A stretch of DNA of 64,000 nucleotides from Pseudoalteromonas sp. XI10 (GTDB lineage Bacteria > Pseudomonadota > Gammaproteobacteria > Enterobacterales > Alteromonadaceae): positions 124,001 through 188,000 of the forward strand of contig NZ_LOPY01000040.1 in assembly GCF_001469895.1 (NCBI RefSeq). Direction: 5' to 3'. Positions 49,997 through 60,102 of this stretch are shown one piece after another (positions within the stretch are counted from its first letter, which is position 1; each line of letters starts with the position of its first letter). The position numbers were made by a program, and so were the translations under genes. Under the pieces are notes generated by a model that was not told the DNA's origin, did not search any database, and saw only the letters and a list, made by a program, of their open reading frames with translations.

Positions 49997-50959
49997 TTAT
50001 AAATCTGTATAAGCTGTGACCTTGTTACGGCCGTTTTCTTTTGAGTGATATAAAGCTTTATCGGCTGCTTCAACCCACTTTTCGTAGCGATCAAACTTCT
50101 CGTCGAAGCACGCAAAACCAATACTGACCGTCAGTTGAATTTGTTTGCCATCAAAGTAAATTGATGAGTTCTCAATCAGTGTTCTTAGTCGCTCAGCAAA
50201 GATATGCGCACCTTCATGATCAGTATCAAGCAAGGTTACCGCAAACTCTTCACCGCCATAGCGACCTGCTAAATCTGTTTCACGCAGAGTCTTACGCAGT
50301 AAGTCTGCAATATGACGCAGCGCCTCATCACCGCCACGATGGCCATGCTCATCGTTGACCTTTTTAAAGTGGTCAATATCAAACATTAATAAGCTGCTAC
50401 ATCCGCCACTGCGCACAATTCGCATATATTCTTTGCGTAGCTTTTCTTCCCAATAACCACGGTTAGTGAGCTTAGTAAGTGCATCGGTACGGCTCATTTG
50501 TTCAAGCTTGCTATTAGCTTCTTCTAGCTCTTTTTTATTCACCGCTTCATCGGTTACATCATAGATAATGATACAGATATGCGATACTTCACCTGTGGTC
50601 GTCGTCAGCGGAATAAAGGTGGCATTTTGATACATATGATCCGCTTTACCGGTAATTGGGCGGTAATTCTTAAAACGGAAAATATACGGCTGCTGCTCCC
50701 AAATAGTAAACGAGCGATTATTTAGAATGAACACAGACTCAGATTTGCTGCGAAACCATTTTTCATCGATTGATGGAAATAAGTCAAACAGGTCTTTATC
50801 TTTCACCGCGCTTGGCAATAAGCCGGAATGGTTTTCCATAAACCCATTCCAGATGCATACTTTGTAGTCTCTATCGAGCACCACTAGGCCTACATCAACG
50901 GTATTAAACATATCCATTAACCAATGGAGTTCATTCATATTAAAATCGGCTGCAGGCAT
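49997..50959 (-). CDS. PAS-GGDEF diguanylate cyclase
   Basis: A 320-aa cyclic-di-GMP synthase. A PAS domain (about 10-140) is joined by a short helix to a GGDEF domain with active site GGEEF in GRYGGEEFAV and the inhibitory I-site RETD five residues before it, so the enzyme should be active and product-inhibited. No membrane helix or signal peptide, hence cytoplasmic. It starts 3 bp after the REC-CheC gene stop, so it is translationally linked to it. Confidence 0.93.
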   Translation of the reverse strand: MPAADFNMNELHWLMDMFNTVDVGLVVLDRDYKVCIWNGFMENHSGLLPSAVKDKDLFDLFPSIDEKWFRSKSESVFILNNRSFTIWEQQPYIFRFKNYRPITGKADHMYQNATFIPLTTTTGEVSHICIIIYDVTDEAVNKKELEEANSKLEQMSRTDALTKLTNRGYWEEKLRKEYMRIVRSGGCSSLLMFDIDHFKKVNDEHGHRGGDEALRHIADLLRKTLRETDLAGRYGGEEFAVTLLDTDHEGAHIFAERLRTLIENSSIYFDGKQIQLTVSIGFACFDEKFDRYEKWVEAADKALYHSKENGRNKVTAYTDL

Positions 50960-50962
50960 AGT

Positions 50963-51967
50963 TTAGTCTTCTAATAAATAAGCTACTTTGTACTTAAGGG
51001 TTTTTAATGAGTCCTCGGTGAACAGCAACATCAAATCACAGTTAATATTATGATTTTCGATGCCATAGCTGATCTCAATCGCCAGCGTTCGTTGCCAGCG
51101 AGATTTATTGGCTTTTACTAAATCGGTCACATCACAATGCTGTCCTAGCACCACAGGGTGACCTTGGCTAAAACGCATATCGAGCTGTTTAGAAAGCCCT
51201 GATAAAATCGCGCCAATTAGAATATTGCTGACATCCATCAGCAGCTCAAGCTCAACTTTATCGTTAAGCTCGCCTTCGTAATTCATTAGTGACGCAATTT
51301 CTTTAAAACTTGAATCATTTAGCAGTAATAAGGCTTCACCAGATACACCACCGCCGATAAAACCTTGGCACACACCGGATGTCGTAGCATTCGCATCAAT
51401 CGAGCGTAGAGCCATATCTAGCTCATTTACCTCTAATACATTTACATTAGGAATAGGAAGCTTTACGAATACATTAAGAAGACGCGCTAGTAAGTCCCCT
51501 GCTTGCCCCATAGCCACGTTTGTGAGCTCTTGATAGATGTCACGTACATCAGGGTCAACTTGCTCACCTAGCTTATTAGCAAGGCGTTCACGCATGGCTT
51601 TATCTTTAATACCATGGTGCTCGATGATATTAGCTAGCTTTTCTGCAGAGCAAGGTTTTTGAATAAAGTCGATAGCGCCTAACTCAAGCACACGTTGGTG
51701 AGCGTTAGGCTGAATATCGCCAGACACAACCACGGTGAGAACATGAAGGTCTTGTTCTTGAATGGCTTGAAGTACTTCGTAGCCATCCATTTCAGGCATG
51801 TTTAAATCGAGAAAAAGTATTTCAGGCTGAATTTTTTTGATTTGCTCAATACAGTGAACACCGTCTTCAGCAAACTCAACTTTAATATCCCAATCATCGG
51901 GTAAAGAGCGCGCTAATTGTCGACGAGCTAACTTTGAATCATCACAAACTAATACCGATGTTGACAT
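50963..51967 (-). CDS. Response regulator fused to a CheC-like phosphatase domain
   Basis: A 334-aa protein: receiver (about 1-120, phospho-acceptor D54 in FLDLNMP, K104) and a CheC-like domain. Two CheC motifs are visible. Site 1 is D143-x3-E147-x2-N150-x22-P, fully canonical; site 2 is E241-x3-D245-x2-N248-x22-P, with Asp for the catalytic Glu. CheC removes phosphate from CheY-type receivers, so the domain may dephosphorylate its own receiver or another. Its gene precedes that of a diguanylate cyclase, suggesting control of cyclic-di-GMP output. Confidence 0.87.
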   Translation of the reverse strand: MSTSVLVCDDSKLARRQLARSLPDDWDIKVEFAEDGVHCIEQIKKIQPEILFLDLNMPEMDGYEVLQAIQEQDLHVLTVVVSGDIQPNAHQRVLELGAIDFIQKPCSAEKLANIIEHHGIKDKAMRERLANKLGEQVDPDVRDIYQELTNVAMGQAGDLLARLLNVFVKLPIPNVNVLEVNELDMALRSIDANATTSGVCQGFIGGGVSGEALLLLNDSSFKEIASLMNYEGELNDKVELELLMDVSNILIGAILSGLSKQLDMRFSQGHPVVLGQHCDVTDLVKANKSRWQRTLAIEISYGIENHNINCDLMLLFTEDSLKTLKYKVAYLLED

Positions 51968-52085
51968 ACTCTCTCTCTAAATCCGTACTTTTTAACTAGA
52001 CGCGAATTAGCCTAGCAACTTTATTCTTATTTTTATATATAAAAAATAGGGTCACGAACACATGTTAATCAAACTACTGGTTATT

Positions 52086-52102
52086 TACAATTTTAAATTG
52101 TA
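52086..52102 (+). promoter_or_regulatory. 17-bp inverted repeat upstream of tpx
   Basis: TACAATTT-T-AAATTGTA, perfect arms of 8 bp around one base, 71 bp before the gene. It could be an operator for an oxidative-stress regulator. AT-rich, so chance is possible. Confidence 0.35.
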
Positions 52103-52172
52103 CTAATCCTTGGAGCCACCTCATGAGTATAATACACTGATGTTAAATGCGTTAATTTGAAGGAATCTTATT

Positions 52173-52754
52173 ATGTTACGTCCACTTATATTTGCATTAA
52201 GTGCAGTGTGCACGTTTAGTTATGCAGGTGATTTATCAGAAAATAGTTTAGATGCTGGTAAGGTTTCTGCCCAGTCTAAGCCGGTCACTTTACTAGGACA
52301 AGGTGTTGAAGTTGGTCAAAAAGCGCCTAATTTTAAAGTAGTAGATGGCAGCTTTACGCCAGTCACATTAGACAACTATCAAGGCCAAGCCGTGCTTTTA
52401 AGCGTTGTGCCAAGTTTAGACACTGGCGTATGTAGTATTCAAACCAAACACTTTAATGAAAAAGTAGCTTCAGAATACCCAAGTGTGGCGATGCTAACCT
52501 TAAGCGCAGACTTACCGTTCGCACAGAAGCGCTTTTGTAAAGCGGAGAATATAGACAAAGTAGTGACTTTATCTGACTCAGTATGGCGCGACTTTGGTAA
52601 GAACTACGGTTTGATTATCAAAGATATGGGCTTGTTAACCCGCGCCGTATTTGTGCTCGATAAAGAACATAACATCGTTTACAAGCAGCTTGTCGATAAC
52701 CTTTCAAAAGAGCCTGATTACGACAGTGCTATTGCGGCATTAAAGAAACTGTAA
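52173..52754 (+). CDS. tpx: Thiol peroxidase (Tpx), predicted periplasmic
   Basis: Atypical 2-Cys peroxiredoxin reducing H2O2 and alkyl peroxides. Peroxidatic C87 is in TGVCSIQ and resolving C122 in KRFCKAEN, 35 residues apart as expected. It is 193 aa against 168 in E. coli because of an extra N-terminus that looks like a Sec signal peptide (MLRPLIFALSAVCTFSYA-GD) plus a short linker. That predicts a periplasmic enzyme, where the electron donor would be other than thioredoxin. AAGGAATC precedes the ATG. It ends in a strong terminator. Confidence 0.92.
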   Translation: MLRPLIFALSAVCTFSYAGDLSENSLDAGKVSAQSKPVTLLGQGVEVGQKAPNFKVVDGSFTPVTLDNYQGQAVLLSVVPSLDTGVCSIQTKHFNEKVASEYPSVAMLTLSADLPFAQKRFCKAENIDKVVTLSDSVWRDFGKNYGLIIKDMGLLTRAVFVLDKEHNIVYKQLVDNLSKEPDYDSAIAALKKL

Positions 52755-52778
52755 TAGCAGAAGGCAGTGAGACAGACA

Positions 52779-52809
52779 CAAAAAAAACCGCCCGAAGGCG
52801 GTTTTTTAT
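52779..52809. terminator. Bidirectional terminator between tpx and adk
   Basis: AACCGCC-CGAA-GGCGGTT stem with A-run and T-run flanks. Confidence 0.9.
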
Positions 52810-52829
52810 TTGTGATTCTAAAAGGTAAA

Positions 52830-53495
<666 letters not shown>

Positions 53496-53605
53496 CTAAT
53501 CTTAAAAATGGTCGATCAGTGGAGTTTTGTTTTTAGAGCCTGAATTCTTCCACAACTAAGGCTATACCTCAAGTAACTTATACCAATTGCCTATATTAGC
53601 GGCAA

Positions 53606-53631
53606 TAAAAAAGGGAGCCTTGCTCCCTTTT
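53606..53631 (-). terminator. htpG terminator
   Basis: AAAAGGGAGC-AAG-GCTCCCTTTTTT on the minus strand, 23 bp past the htpG stop. Confidence 0.88.
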
Positions 53632-53653
53632 CCAACTCATTCAGCTAAAACGC

Positions 53654-55567
53654 TTATTTGCTTAAATCTAGCATAAGTTTGTTCAAACGAGTTACAAAGC
53701 CTGCAGGGTCTTTTAAAGTACCGCGCTCAGCCAGTAATGCTTGATCTAGAAGTACTTCTGACCACTGGGCAAACTTGTCTTCGTCTTGTTCAACGTTTAA
53801 GTGTTTAACAAGCTGGTGCTCTGGGTTAAGCTCAAAAATTGGCTTTTGCTCAGGCACTGTTTGACCAACTGATTCCATTAACTTTTGCATTTGCGAGCTC
53901 ATATCGTGCTCATCAGCAACAACACATGCAGGAGAGTCAGTTAGACGGTGCGTAAAGCGTACGTCTTTAACGTTATCACCTAGTGCAGTTTTAATGCGCT
54001 CAACTAGGCCTGCAACTTCTTTTTCTGACTCTTCTTGCGCTTTTTTAGTTTCTTCGTCATCCATGTTGCCTAAATCTAAGTCACCACGGGTAATTGACTG
54101 GAATGATTTTTCGTTGAACTCTGTTAAGTAGCTCATCATCCACTCATCAACACGGTCGCTTAGAAGCAATACTTCGATGCCCTTCTTACGGAAGATCTCT
54201 AAATGTGGTGAGTTCTTCGCTGCAGCGAATGAATCAGCAACTACATAGTAGATTTTGTCTTGCTCTGGCTTCATACGCTCAATGTATTGCTCAAGCGATA
54301 CATTTTGTGTGCTTTCATCTGTATGTGTAGAAGAAAAACGCAATAGCTTAGCAATGGCTTCTTTGTTAGCCGCATCTTCAGCTGGGCCTTCTTTTAACAC
54401 CTGACCAAACTCGTTCCAGAAAGATTGGTAATCTTCTTCGCGGTTTTTCGCCATACGCTCAAGCATTTTAAGTACGCGCGAAGTACAACCTTTGCGGATT
54501 GCTTGCGTTACTTTGTTGTCTTGTAAGATTTCACGTGACACGTTAAGTGGTAAGTCGTTTGAATCAAGTAAACCTTTCACAAAACGTAAATAGCTTGGCA
54601 TGAACTGCTCAGCGTCATCCATGATGAAAACGCGTTGTACATACAGTTTTAAACCAGATTGACGTTCACGGTTCCATAAATCGAAAGGTGCTTTTTTCGG
54701 GATGTATAACAGGCTAGTGTATTCAGTTTTACCTTCAACCTTGTTATGTGCCCAGCTTAGTGGCTCTTCCCAATCATGGCCGATATGCTTATAAAACTCT
54801 TTGTACTCTTCGTCTGTTACTTCTGACTTATCACGAGTCCATAGTGCTGTCGCGCGGTTAATACCTTCCCACTCGCCTGGCTGTGCAGGAATTTTCTCGC
54901 CGTCAGGACCTTCTGATTCAGGTACTTCTGCTTTATACATTTCTACTGGAATAGAAATATGGTCTGAATATTTAGTGACGATGCTACGTAAACGGAACTC
55001 ATCAGCAAACTCTGTTTCGTCTTCACGAAGGTGAAGAACGATTTCAGTACCACGTGATGGTTTATCAATCTCTTGTAATGTGTACTCACCTTCACCTGCA
55101 GATTGCCATTCAATACCTTGGCTTTCGCCTGCTTTACGCGTACGCACTGTTACTTTGTCAGCAACGATAAATGCTGAATAAAAACCAACACCAAATTGAC
55201 CAATCAATTGTGAATCTTTGCTTTGGTCACCAGTTAGGTTTTGGAAAAATTCTGCGGTACCTGATTTTGCAATTGTACCTAGTGAATTGATCACATCTTC
55301 ACGGCTCATACCAATACCGTTATCAGTAATGGTGACTGTGTTTGCTTCTTTATCGGCACTGATACGTACTTTTAGTTCCGCATCGTTTTCGTATAAATCG
55401 CCATTAGAAAGCGCAAGGAAACGTAATTTATCTGCCGCATCTGACGCGTTTGATACAAGCTCACGTAGGAAAATCTCTTTATTAGAGTAAAGAGAGTGAA
55501 TCATCAGGTTTAATAGTTGTTTGACTTCTGTTTGAAAGCCTAATGTTTCTTTTTGTGCTGCAGTCAT
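53654..55567 (-). CDS. htpG: Molecular chaperone HtpG (Hsp90)
   Basis: ATP-dependent Hsp90 chaperone, 637 aa from the ATG at 55567 ([19 protein letters not shown]). GGAG lies nine bases upstream; an in-frame TTG at 55582 would add only five residues. N-terminal GHKL motifs are [28 protein letters not shown] and [15 protein letters not shown]; the C-terminal dimerisation domain ends near MLDLSK. A sigma-32 promoter lies upstream. Confidence 0.98.
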   Translation of the reverse strand: MTAAQKETLGFQTEVKQLLNLMIHSLYSNKEIFLRELVSNASDAADKLRFLALSNGDLYENDAELKVRISADKEANTVTITDNGIGMSREDVINSLGTIAKSGTAEFFQNLTGDQSKDSQLIGQFGVGFYSAFIVADKVTVRTRKAGESQGIEWQSAGEGEYTLQEIDKPSRGTEIVLHLREDETEFADEFRLRSIVTKYSDHISIPVEMYKAEVPESEGPDGEKIPAQPGEWEGINRATALWTRDKSEVTDEEYKEFYKHIGHDWEEPLSWAHNKVEGKTEYTSLLYIPKKAPFDLWNRERQSGLKLYVQRVFIMDDAEQFMPSYLRFVKGLLDSNDLPLNVSREILQDNKVTQAIRKGCTSRVLKMLERMAKNREEDYQSFWNEFGQVLKEGPAEDAANKEAIAKLLRFSSTHTDESTQNVSLEQYIERMKPEQDKIYYVVADSFAAAKNSPHLEIFRKKGIEVLLLSDRVDEWMMSYLTEFNEKSFQSITRGDLDLGNMDDEETKKAQEESEKEVAGLVERIKTALGDNVKDVRFTHRLTDSPACVVADEHDMSSQMQKLMESVGQTVPEQKPIFELNPEHQLVKHLNVEQDEDKFAQWSEVLLDQALLAERGTLKDPAGFVTRLNKLMLDLSK

Positions 55568-55618
55568 TGTGTAAATCTCCAATTAACAAAGTGTCTAATC
55601 TGCACTATGACTCTTTAT

Positions 55619-55644
55619 ATGGGGCAGGCTTTTTGAACTTCAAG
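55619..55644 (-). promoter_or_regulatory. Sigma-32 heat-shock promoter of htpG
   Basis: On the minus strand CTTGAA (55644-55639), 14-bp spacer, CCCCAT (55624-55619), then AT. It has the same elements and spacing as the grpE promoter. Confidence 0.88.
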
Positions 55645-55685
55645 GCAAAAAATTAAATTTACGCCTAAATTGGGGAGCTATACAC

Positions 55686-55712
55686 AAAAAAGCCTGCTTA
55701 AAGCAGGCTTTT
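55686..55712 (-). terminator. recR terminator
   Basis: AAAAGCCTGC-TTAA-GCAGGCTTTT with T-run on the minus strand, just past the recR stop and upstream of the htpG promoter. Confidence 0.88.
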
Positions 55713-55728
55713 GATACCATTTTCGGTA

Positions 55729-56337
55729 TTAGTTTTGGTTTACGGCGCGTCGTCCGCTAAATGCGTGCATCAATGTCATACCATCGAGCAAGTCGAGCTC
55801 TCCACCGACAGGGACACCGTGAGCAATACGAGATGCACCAACCTGATACTTATGACAAAGCTCAGCAATGTAGTGGGCAGTGGTTTCACCTTCAACACTT
55901 GGATTGGTCGCGAGGATCACCTCATTAATGCCACCTTGTTGCAACTTGCTTTCAAGAATATCAAGGCCAATTTCTTTTGGTCCTATGCCATCAATTGGCG
56001 ACAAGTGACCCATTAAAACAAAGTAAAGACCTTGGTATTGACCAGTTTGCTCAATAGCGAGTACATCAGTTGGTGATTCAACCACACACAATAAACCACT
56101 ATCTTGGCGTTTAACACTTGAACAAATATCGCATACCGCTTGCTCTGTAAAAGTACGACAAGATTGGCAATGCCCTACTTCATCCATTGCCTTGGTTAAT
56201 GCATGACCAAGCTGTTTACCACCTTGACGGTCACGCTCAAGCAAATGAAAAGCAATGCGCTGTGCCGACTTAGGACCTATGCCCGGCTGGCATCGTAGCG
56301 CTTCAATAAGCTGTGTTAAACTTGGAGATAGTTGCAT
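55729..56337 (-). CDS. recR: Recombination protein RecR
   Basis: Works with RecF/RecO to load RecA at gaps. The 202-aa protein has the N-terminal helix-hairpin-helix ([20 protein letters not shown]), a Cys4 zinc finger ([16 protein letters not shown]), and a Toprim domain ([29 protein letters not shown]). It follows ebfC after 10 bp in the classic dnaX-ebfC-recR order. Confidence 0.98.
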   Translation of the reverse strand: MQLSPSLTQLIEALRCQPGIGPKSAQRIAFHLLERDRQGGKQLGHALTKAMDEVGHCQSCRTFTEQAVCDICSSVKRQDSGLLCVVESPTDVLAIEQTGQYQGLYFVLMGHLSPIDGIGPKEIGLDILESKLQQGGINEVILATNPSVEGETTAHYIAELCHKYQVGASRIAHGVPVGGELDLLDGMTLMHAFSGRRAVNQN

Positions 56338-56347
56338 ACAAAATCAC

Positions 56348-56674
56348 TTAGAATGGCATTTTCATACCTGGTGGTAATTGCATACCGCCAGTAACTTTGC
56401 TCATGCGCTCTTGAGTTTCTTCAGCAACACGACGTACAGCATCGTTACACGCTGCCGCTAATAAATCTTCGATCATGTCTTTGTCGTCTTCCATTAGGCT
56501 TTCATCTAATTCAACACGACGTACATTGTGGTTACCAAGCATAGTTACTTTAACCAGGCCTGCACCTGCTTCACCTACAACTTCAAGGTTTGCGATTTCT
56601 TCTTGGGCTTTTTGCATGCGCTCTTGCATTTGCTGCGCTTGCTTCATCATGTTACCCATTCCACCTTTAAACAT
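56348..56674 (-). CDS. Nucleoid-associated protein EbfC/YbaB
   Basis: A 108-aa dimeric DNA-binding protein. The N-terminal helix is rich in Met/Gln ([18 protein letters not shown]), followed by the conserved [19 protein letters not shown] and [13 protein letters not shown]. It is always found between dnaX and recR in many bacteria, as here. Confidence 0.96.
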   Translation of the reverse strand: MFKGGMGNMMKQAQQMQERMQKAQEEIANLEVVGEAGAGLVKVTMLGNHNVRRVELDESLMEDDKDMIEDLLAAACNDAVRRVAEETQERMSKVTGGMQLPPGMKMPF

Positions 56675-56733
56675 AACTGTCTCTCTTTCTAAACTACTTT
56701 AATTGGCATGAAGATAAGGGCTATTGTAACTAA

Positions 56734-59184
56734 TTACAATGCCTGAATACTGTTTTCATCGATTATAGCGCTAAATAACTGCTGAAATTGCACTATATTT
56801 TCATCGCTATTTATTACATCAATCGCTTGTTGATGACGTCCCGCATCAATTTTTTGTTGAATCAAATATGGTGAATCAATTACGCCATCAGAAAACTCGA
56901 TACTAAGCTCTACATTATGGCCGTAAATTTCACTTAATGCAGCATTGAGCTTTTGTCTAAGCACAGCGCTATCTAAATGGCGCTGTGATGAATCAACTTC
57001 AATGTGAAGCTGATTATTCTGCTTAGTAAAAATTGAATGCAGCGCAAATTGGCGCATGCGACCACCAAGCCCCATGCGTTTAATTAAATACGCCCATTCG
57101 TCTTGTTCGTGTGCAAATTTAATACTGCTGATCGGGCTTTCAAAATCATCAGGTATCGGAATACTGGCTTCTTCAACTACTGGCTCTGGCGCTTTTTGTG
57201 GATTGATCTGCTCAAGTAACTCTGGCGCTAAGTTTTCGGTGATTGTTTGATGCTTTTCTCGAAAGTCGACTTTTTTTACTTTATTACTGCTCTCCCCCGT
57301 TTGCTGGGGGATGGGCTTTTTTACTTCTGCAGCCATTGCTTGCTGCTGAGGCTGAATGTTGGTCGTGGCCGTGCTTTGTTGCGCTGGCGGCTCTGCTTTG
57401 GGCTTCGCTTCAGGCTGTGGCTCTGCTTTAGCATTAGTTTGCGTTGGTGCACCACTTAAACGCCCGGCACCTGAAATATTGCGATCTTGTAAAATACGAG
57501 CAATGGCCGACTGCGCCTGACTTTGCTGCTGTTGTAATTGTGCAGGTGCAGTTTGCTGTTGCTGAGGCGCAGATGCTTCATTGGCAGTAAAGCCCTGATC
57601 ATAGGCGCTATTCATCACATCATCGTATTGCGCAGCAAGTGATGGGTCCATTTGCGCATCATTATCGTCCATGTAATCTTGCGAAGAGTACTCTGGTGAT
57701 GAGTACTCAGCTGCTGGTACTTGCTCTGAGTGGCTTGGCTCTTGCTGTTGTGGCGCTGGTTGAACTTCAGCGACCATTGCAGTTTCAACAGATTGCTGAG
57801 GCTGTTGACCAGCATCAGGCTGCTCTTCTGCTGTTGCTTCAACTTGCTGGGCAGGTTGATGACTATGCGCCGTTTCTTCCTTGGCAGCTTGATTCGGTTC
57901 TGCTTGAATAGGCTCAGCTTGTGTTGGCTGAGGCTCTGAAGGAATAGCAGTTGCCTGAGAGCTATGTGCAACTGGTGCTTGCTCTGAAGCTGCTTGCTCA
58001 CGTTGCGCCGTTGATTTTTTCAAGATATCACGCAGTGCACCGGCACCACTTGGCTTAACCTGTTGCTGGGGATTCGTTGGTGTTTGGCTTTGTGCAAATT
58101 GCGTAGGCTGGAATGCAAGCAATCGCAACATGATCATTTCAAAACCAAGTTTAGCATCGGGTGCCCATTGCAAATCTTTTTTACCATTCAATAGCAATTG
58201 GTAGTACACCTGCATCTGCTGTGCATCAGTGGTTTGTGCCACCTGCTCAATAAAATCTCGGTTAGTATCATCAAGGGCCGCTGCATTAGGCACAAGTTGC
58301 ACAAGCTGAATAAGATGCGTCAGGGCAATTAAATCGTCGAGCAAGGCTACAAAGTTAGGGTTTCGGCTAACGACCGCTTTTACTTCTTGAAGTAACGCAT
58401 CGCCATCTTGGCACAATAACGCTGCTAACATGGTTTGGCTATATTGAGTATCCATCAAGCCAAGCATGGTTTGCACAGCCTGATGATTAATATTGCCATT
58501 GGTTTGCGCAATTGCTTGGTCTGTAAGACTCAATGCATCACGCATACTACCATCGGCTGCCTTAGCTAAAATAGACAATGATTTATCATCAAAACTTAGC
58601 TGTTCTTGATTAAGAACATGGGCAAGCTGATCATGAATTTCTGATTGCGACAAAGCATTTAAATTAAACTGTAAGCAACGCGATAAAATCGTCACAGGCA
58701 GTTTCTGCGGATCGGTTGTCGCTAATAAAAACTTCACATGCTCTGGCGGCTCTTCCAATGTTTTAAGTAATGCATTGAAACTGTGCTTTGACAGCATGTG
58801 AACTTCATCGATTAGGTATACCTTGTAACGACCACGTGTTGGTGCGTATTGAACGTTATCAAGGATTTCGCGGGTATCTTCTACTTTGGTACGTGATGCC
58901 GCATCGATTTCTAACAAATCGATATAACGGCCTGCTTCAATGTCAGTACAACTTGAACATTGTCCGCATGGCTCAGCAGAGATACCCTTATCGCAGTTGA
59001 GACTTTTTGCGAATATACGTGCGATGGTTGTTTTACCCACCCCACGGGTTCCAGTAAAGAGATAAGCATGATGGAGTCTATTTTGTGTTAATGCATTAAC
59101 CAATGCCTGTTTAACATGAGACTGCCCCACTAACTCGTGAAAGGTTTGTGGTCGCCATTTCCTTGCTAGAACCTGATAACTCAT
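56734..59184 (-). CDS. dnaX: DNA polymerase III subunits gamma and tau
   Basis: Clamp-loader ATPase that links the polymerase cores. It has Walker A GTRGVGKTTIARIFA near residue 45, a zinc module (CDKGISAEPCGQCSSCTDIE), Walker B VYLIDEVHML, then SRC motif LSRCLQF. Residues about 380-640 form an unusually long Gln/Ala/Pro-rich linker, after which the tau C-terminal domain is intact (816 aa against 643 in E. coli). An A7 run at 57271-57277, in the correct frame for a -1 slip and preceded by a Shine-Dalgarno-like GGGGGAG, may produce the shorter gamma form. Confidence 0.97.
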   Translation of the reverse strand: MSYQVLARKWRPQTFHELVGQSHVKQALVNALTQNRLHHAYLFTGTRGVGKTTIARIFAKSLNCDKGISAEPCGQCSSCTDIEAGRYIDLLEIDAASRTKVEDTREILDNVQYAPTRGRYKVYLIDEVHMLSKHSFNALLKTLEEPPEHVKFLLATTDPQKLPVTILSRCLQFNLNALSQSEIHDQLAHVLNQEQLSFDDKSLSILAKAADGSMRDALSLTDQAIAQTNGNINHQAVQTMLGLMDTQYSQTMLAALLCQDGDALLQEVKAVVSRNPNFVALLDDLIALTHLIQLVQLVPNAAALDDTNRDFIEQVAQTTDAQQMQVYYQLLLNGKKDLQWAPDAKLGFEMIMLRLLAFQPTQFAQSQTPTNPQQQVKPSGAGALRDILKKSTAQREQAASEQAPVAHSSQATAIPSEPQPTQAEPIQAEPNQAAKEETAHSHQPAQQVEATAEEQPDAGQQPQQSVETAMVAEVQPAPQQQEPSHSEQVPAAEYSSPEYSSQDYMDDNDAQMDPSLAAQYDDVMNSAYDQGFTANEASAPQQQQTAPAQLQQQQSQAQSAIARILQDRNISGAGRLSGAPTQTNAKAEPQPEAKPKAEPPAQQSTATTNIQPQQQAMAAEVKKPIPQQTGESSNKVKKVDFREKHQTITENLAPELLEQINPQKAPEPVVEEASIPIPDDFESPISSIKFAHEQDEWAYLIKRMGLGGRMRQFALHSIFTKQNNQLHIEVDSSQRHLDSAVLRQKLNAALSEIYGHNVELSIEFSDGVIDSPYLIQQKIDAGRHQQAIDVINSDENIVQFQQLFSAIIDENSIQAL
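57271..57277 (-). promoter_or_regulatory. Candidate -1 frameshift site in dnaX
   Basis: On the minus strand the codons read GTA AAA AAA GTC, giving the slippery heptamer A-AAA-AAA. GGGGGAG lies about 14 bases upstream. After a -1 slip the new frame runs 19 codons and stops, predicting a product of about 657 aa without the tau C-terminal domain. Confidence 0.45.
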
Positions 59185-59187
59185 TAA

Positions 59188-59733
59188 TTATTCGCCTTCG
59201 AATTCAACCAACTTTAAGATTTTGATGCCCATATCAGCAACTCGTTGCTCACCACCCAGCTCAGGTAAAGAAACAACAAATGCGGCATCAGTTGCGTTAC
59301 CGCCTAGTTTAGCAACTAATTTTGCAGTTGCTTCGATTGTGCCACCTGTCGCTAGTAAGTCATCTACTAGTAACACTTTATCGCCAGGGACAATTGCGTC
59401 TGTATGAAGCTCAAGAATATCTTCACCATACTCTAATTGGTAACTTTGTGAAATCACTTCGCGAGGAAGTTTGCCTGGTTTACGAACTGGAATGAATGGG
59501 ATACCTAGTGCATACGAAAGTGGTGCACCAAAGATAAAGCCACGAGATTCAGTACCGATAATTTTTGTAAAACCTTGGTCTTTATATGCTGCAATAAAGC
59601 TGTCGATAGTTGCTTTAAATGCGTCAGCATTAGCCATTAAAGTTGTTACGTCGCGGAACATAATGCCCGGCTTTGGGTAATCAGCGATCGTTGCAATGCT
59701 CTGTTTGATGAGCGTTGAAGTTGCTTGAGTCAT
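59188..59733 (-). CDS. apt: Adenine phosphoribosyltransferase
   Basis: Salvages adenine to AMP with PRPP. The start is the ATG giving [20 protein letters not shown] (181 aa); an in-frame TTG upstream adds only five residues. Signature features are [32 protein letters not shown], and the PRPP loop [13 protein letters not shown]. It ends 4 bp before dnaX on the same strand, the usual apt-dnaX order. Confidence 0.97.
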   Translation of the reverse strand: MTQATSTLIKQSIATIADYPKPGIMFRDVTTLMANADAFKATIDSFIAAYKDQGFTKIIGTESRGFIFGAPLSYALGIPFIPVRKPGKLPREVISQSYQLEYGEDILELHTDAIVPGDKVLLVDDLLATGGTIEATAKLVAKLGGNATDAAFVVSLPELGGEQRVADMGIKILKLVEFEGE

Positions 59734-59844
59734 AATTATACTGCTCAAAAAGTTTATCTAACAAAGCTCGAGAGTATAACATCACCTTAGGGGAAAGTCG
59801 GTAGCAAGTTTCGAAATTAATCACTTAACAAGAAATATCAACTA

Positions 59845-59870
59845 TAAAAAAGGCTGCATTATGCAGCCTA
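59845..59870 (-). terminator. Terminator after the 40-aa membrane protein gene
   Basis: Minus strand AGGCTGCAT-A-ATGCAGCCT followed by TTTTTT. It closes the transcript of the 40-aa gene and perhaps of the whole RiPP operon. Confidence 0.8.
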
Positions 59871-59894
59871 TTGTCTTAAATTTGCTTGCGCAGA

Positions 59895-60017
59895 TTAAGA
59901 TAAAGAAGTGATCCAACCAAGAATAGCGTTTAGACAGCCAATGCCACCGAATACAGCTAAAAACGCAATGAAATAAGTTGCATTGAACGGATCTTTAAAG
60001 TCTTTATCATTCGACAT
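59895..60017 (-). CDS. 40-aa single-pass membrane protein downstream of hvfC
   Basis: A 40-codon gene missed by length cut-offs: ATG at 60017, AAGGTAG ribosome site about five bases upstream, TAA at 59895-59897. The product begins MSNDKDFKDPFNATYF and continues as one Gly-rich helix (about residues 14-37). It lies 85 bp after hvfC on the same strand and is followed at once by a terminator. It may be the last gene of the RiPP operon or an independent small protein; I recognise no family. Confidence 0.6.
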   Translation of the reverse strand: MSNDKDFKDPFNATYFIAFLAVFGGIGCLNAILGWITSLS

Positions 60018-60102
60018 AGTTACTACCTTTATTTAAGCACGACAAAATAAGGCGCACATAATAGTCGAACTGCCCTCATCAATAAAGAGCTTTAGCCGAT
60101 TT

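Noticed and set aside
57615..58001. 128-aa frame within dnaX
   Set aside because: Shadow of the Gln/Ala-rich linker in another frame; low-complexity composition only.
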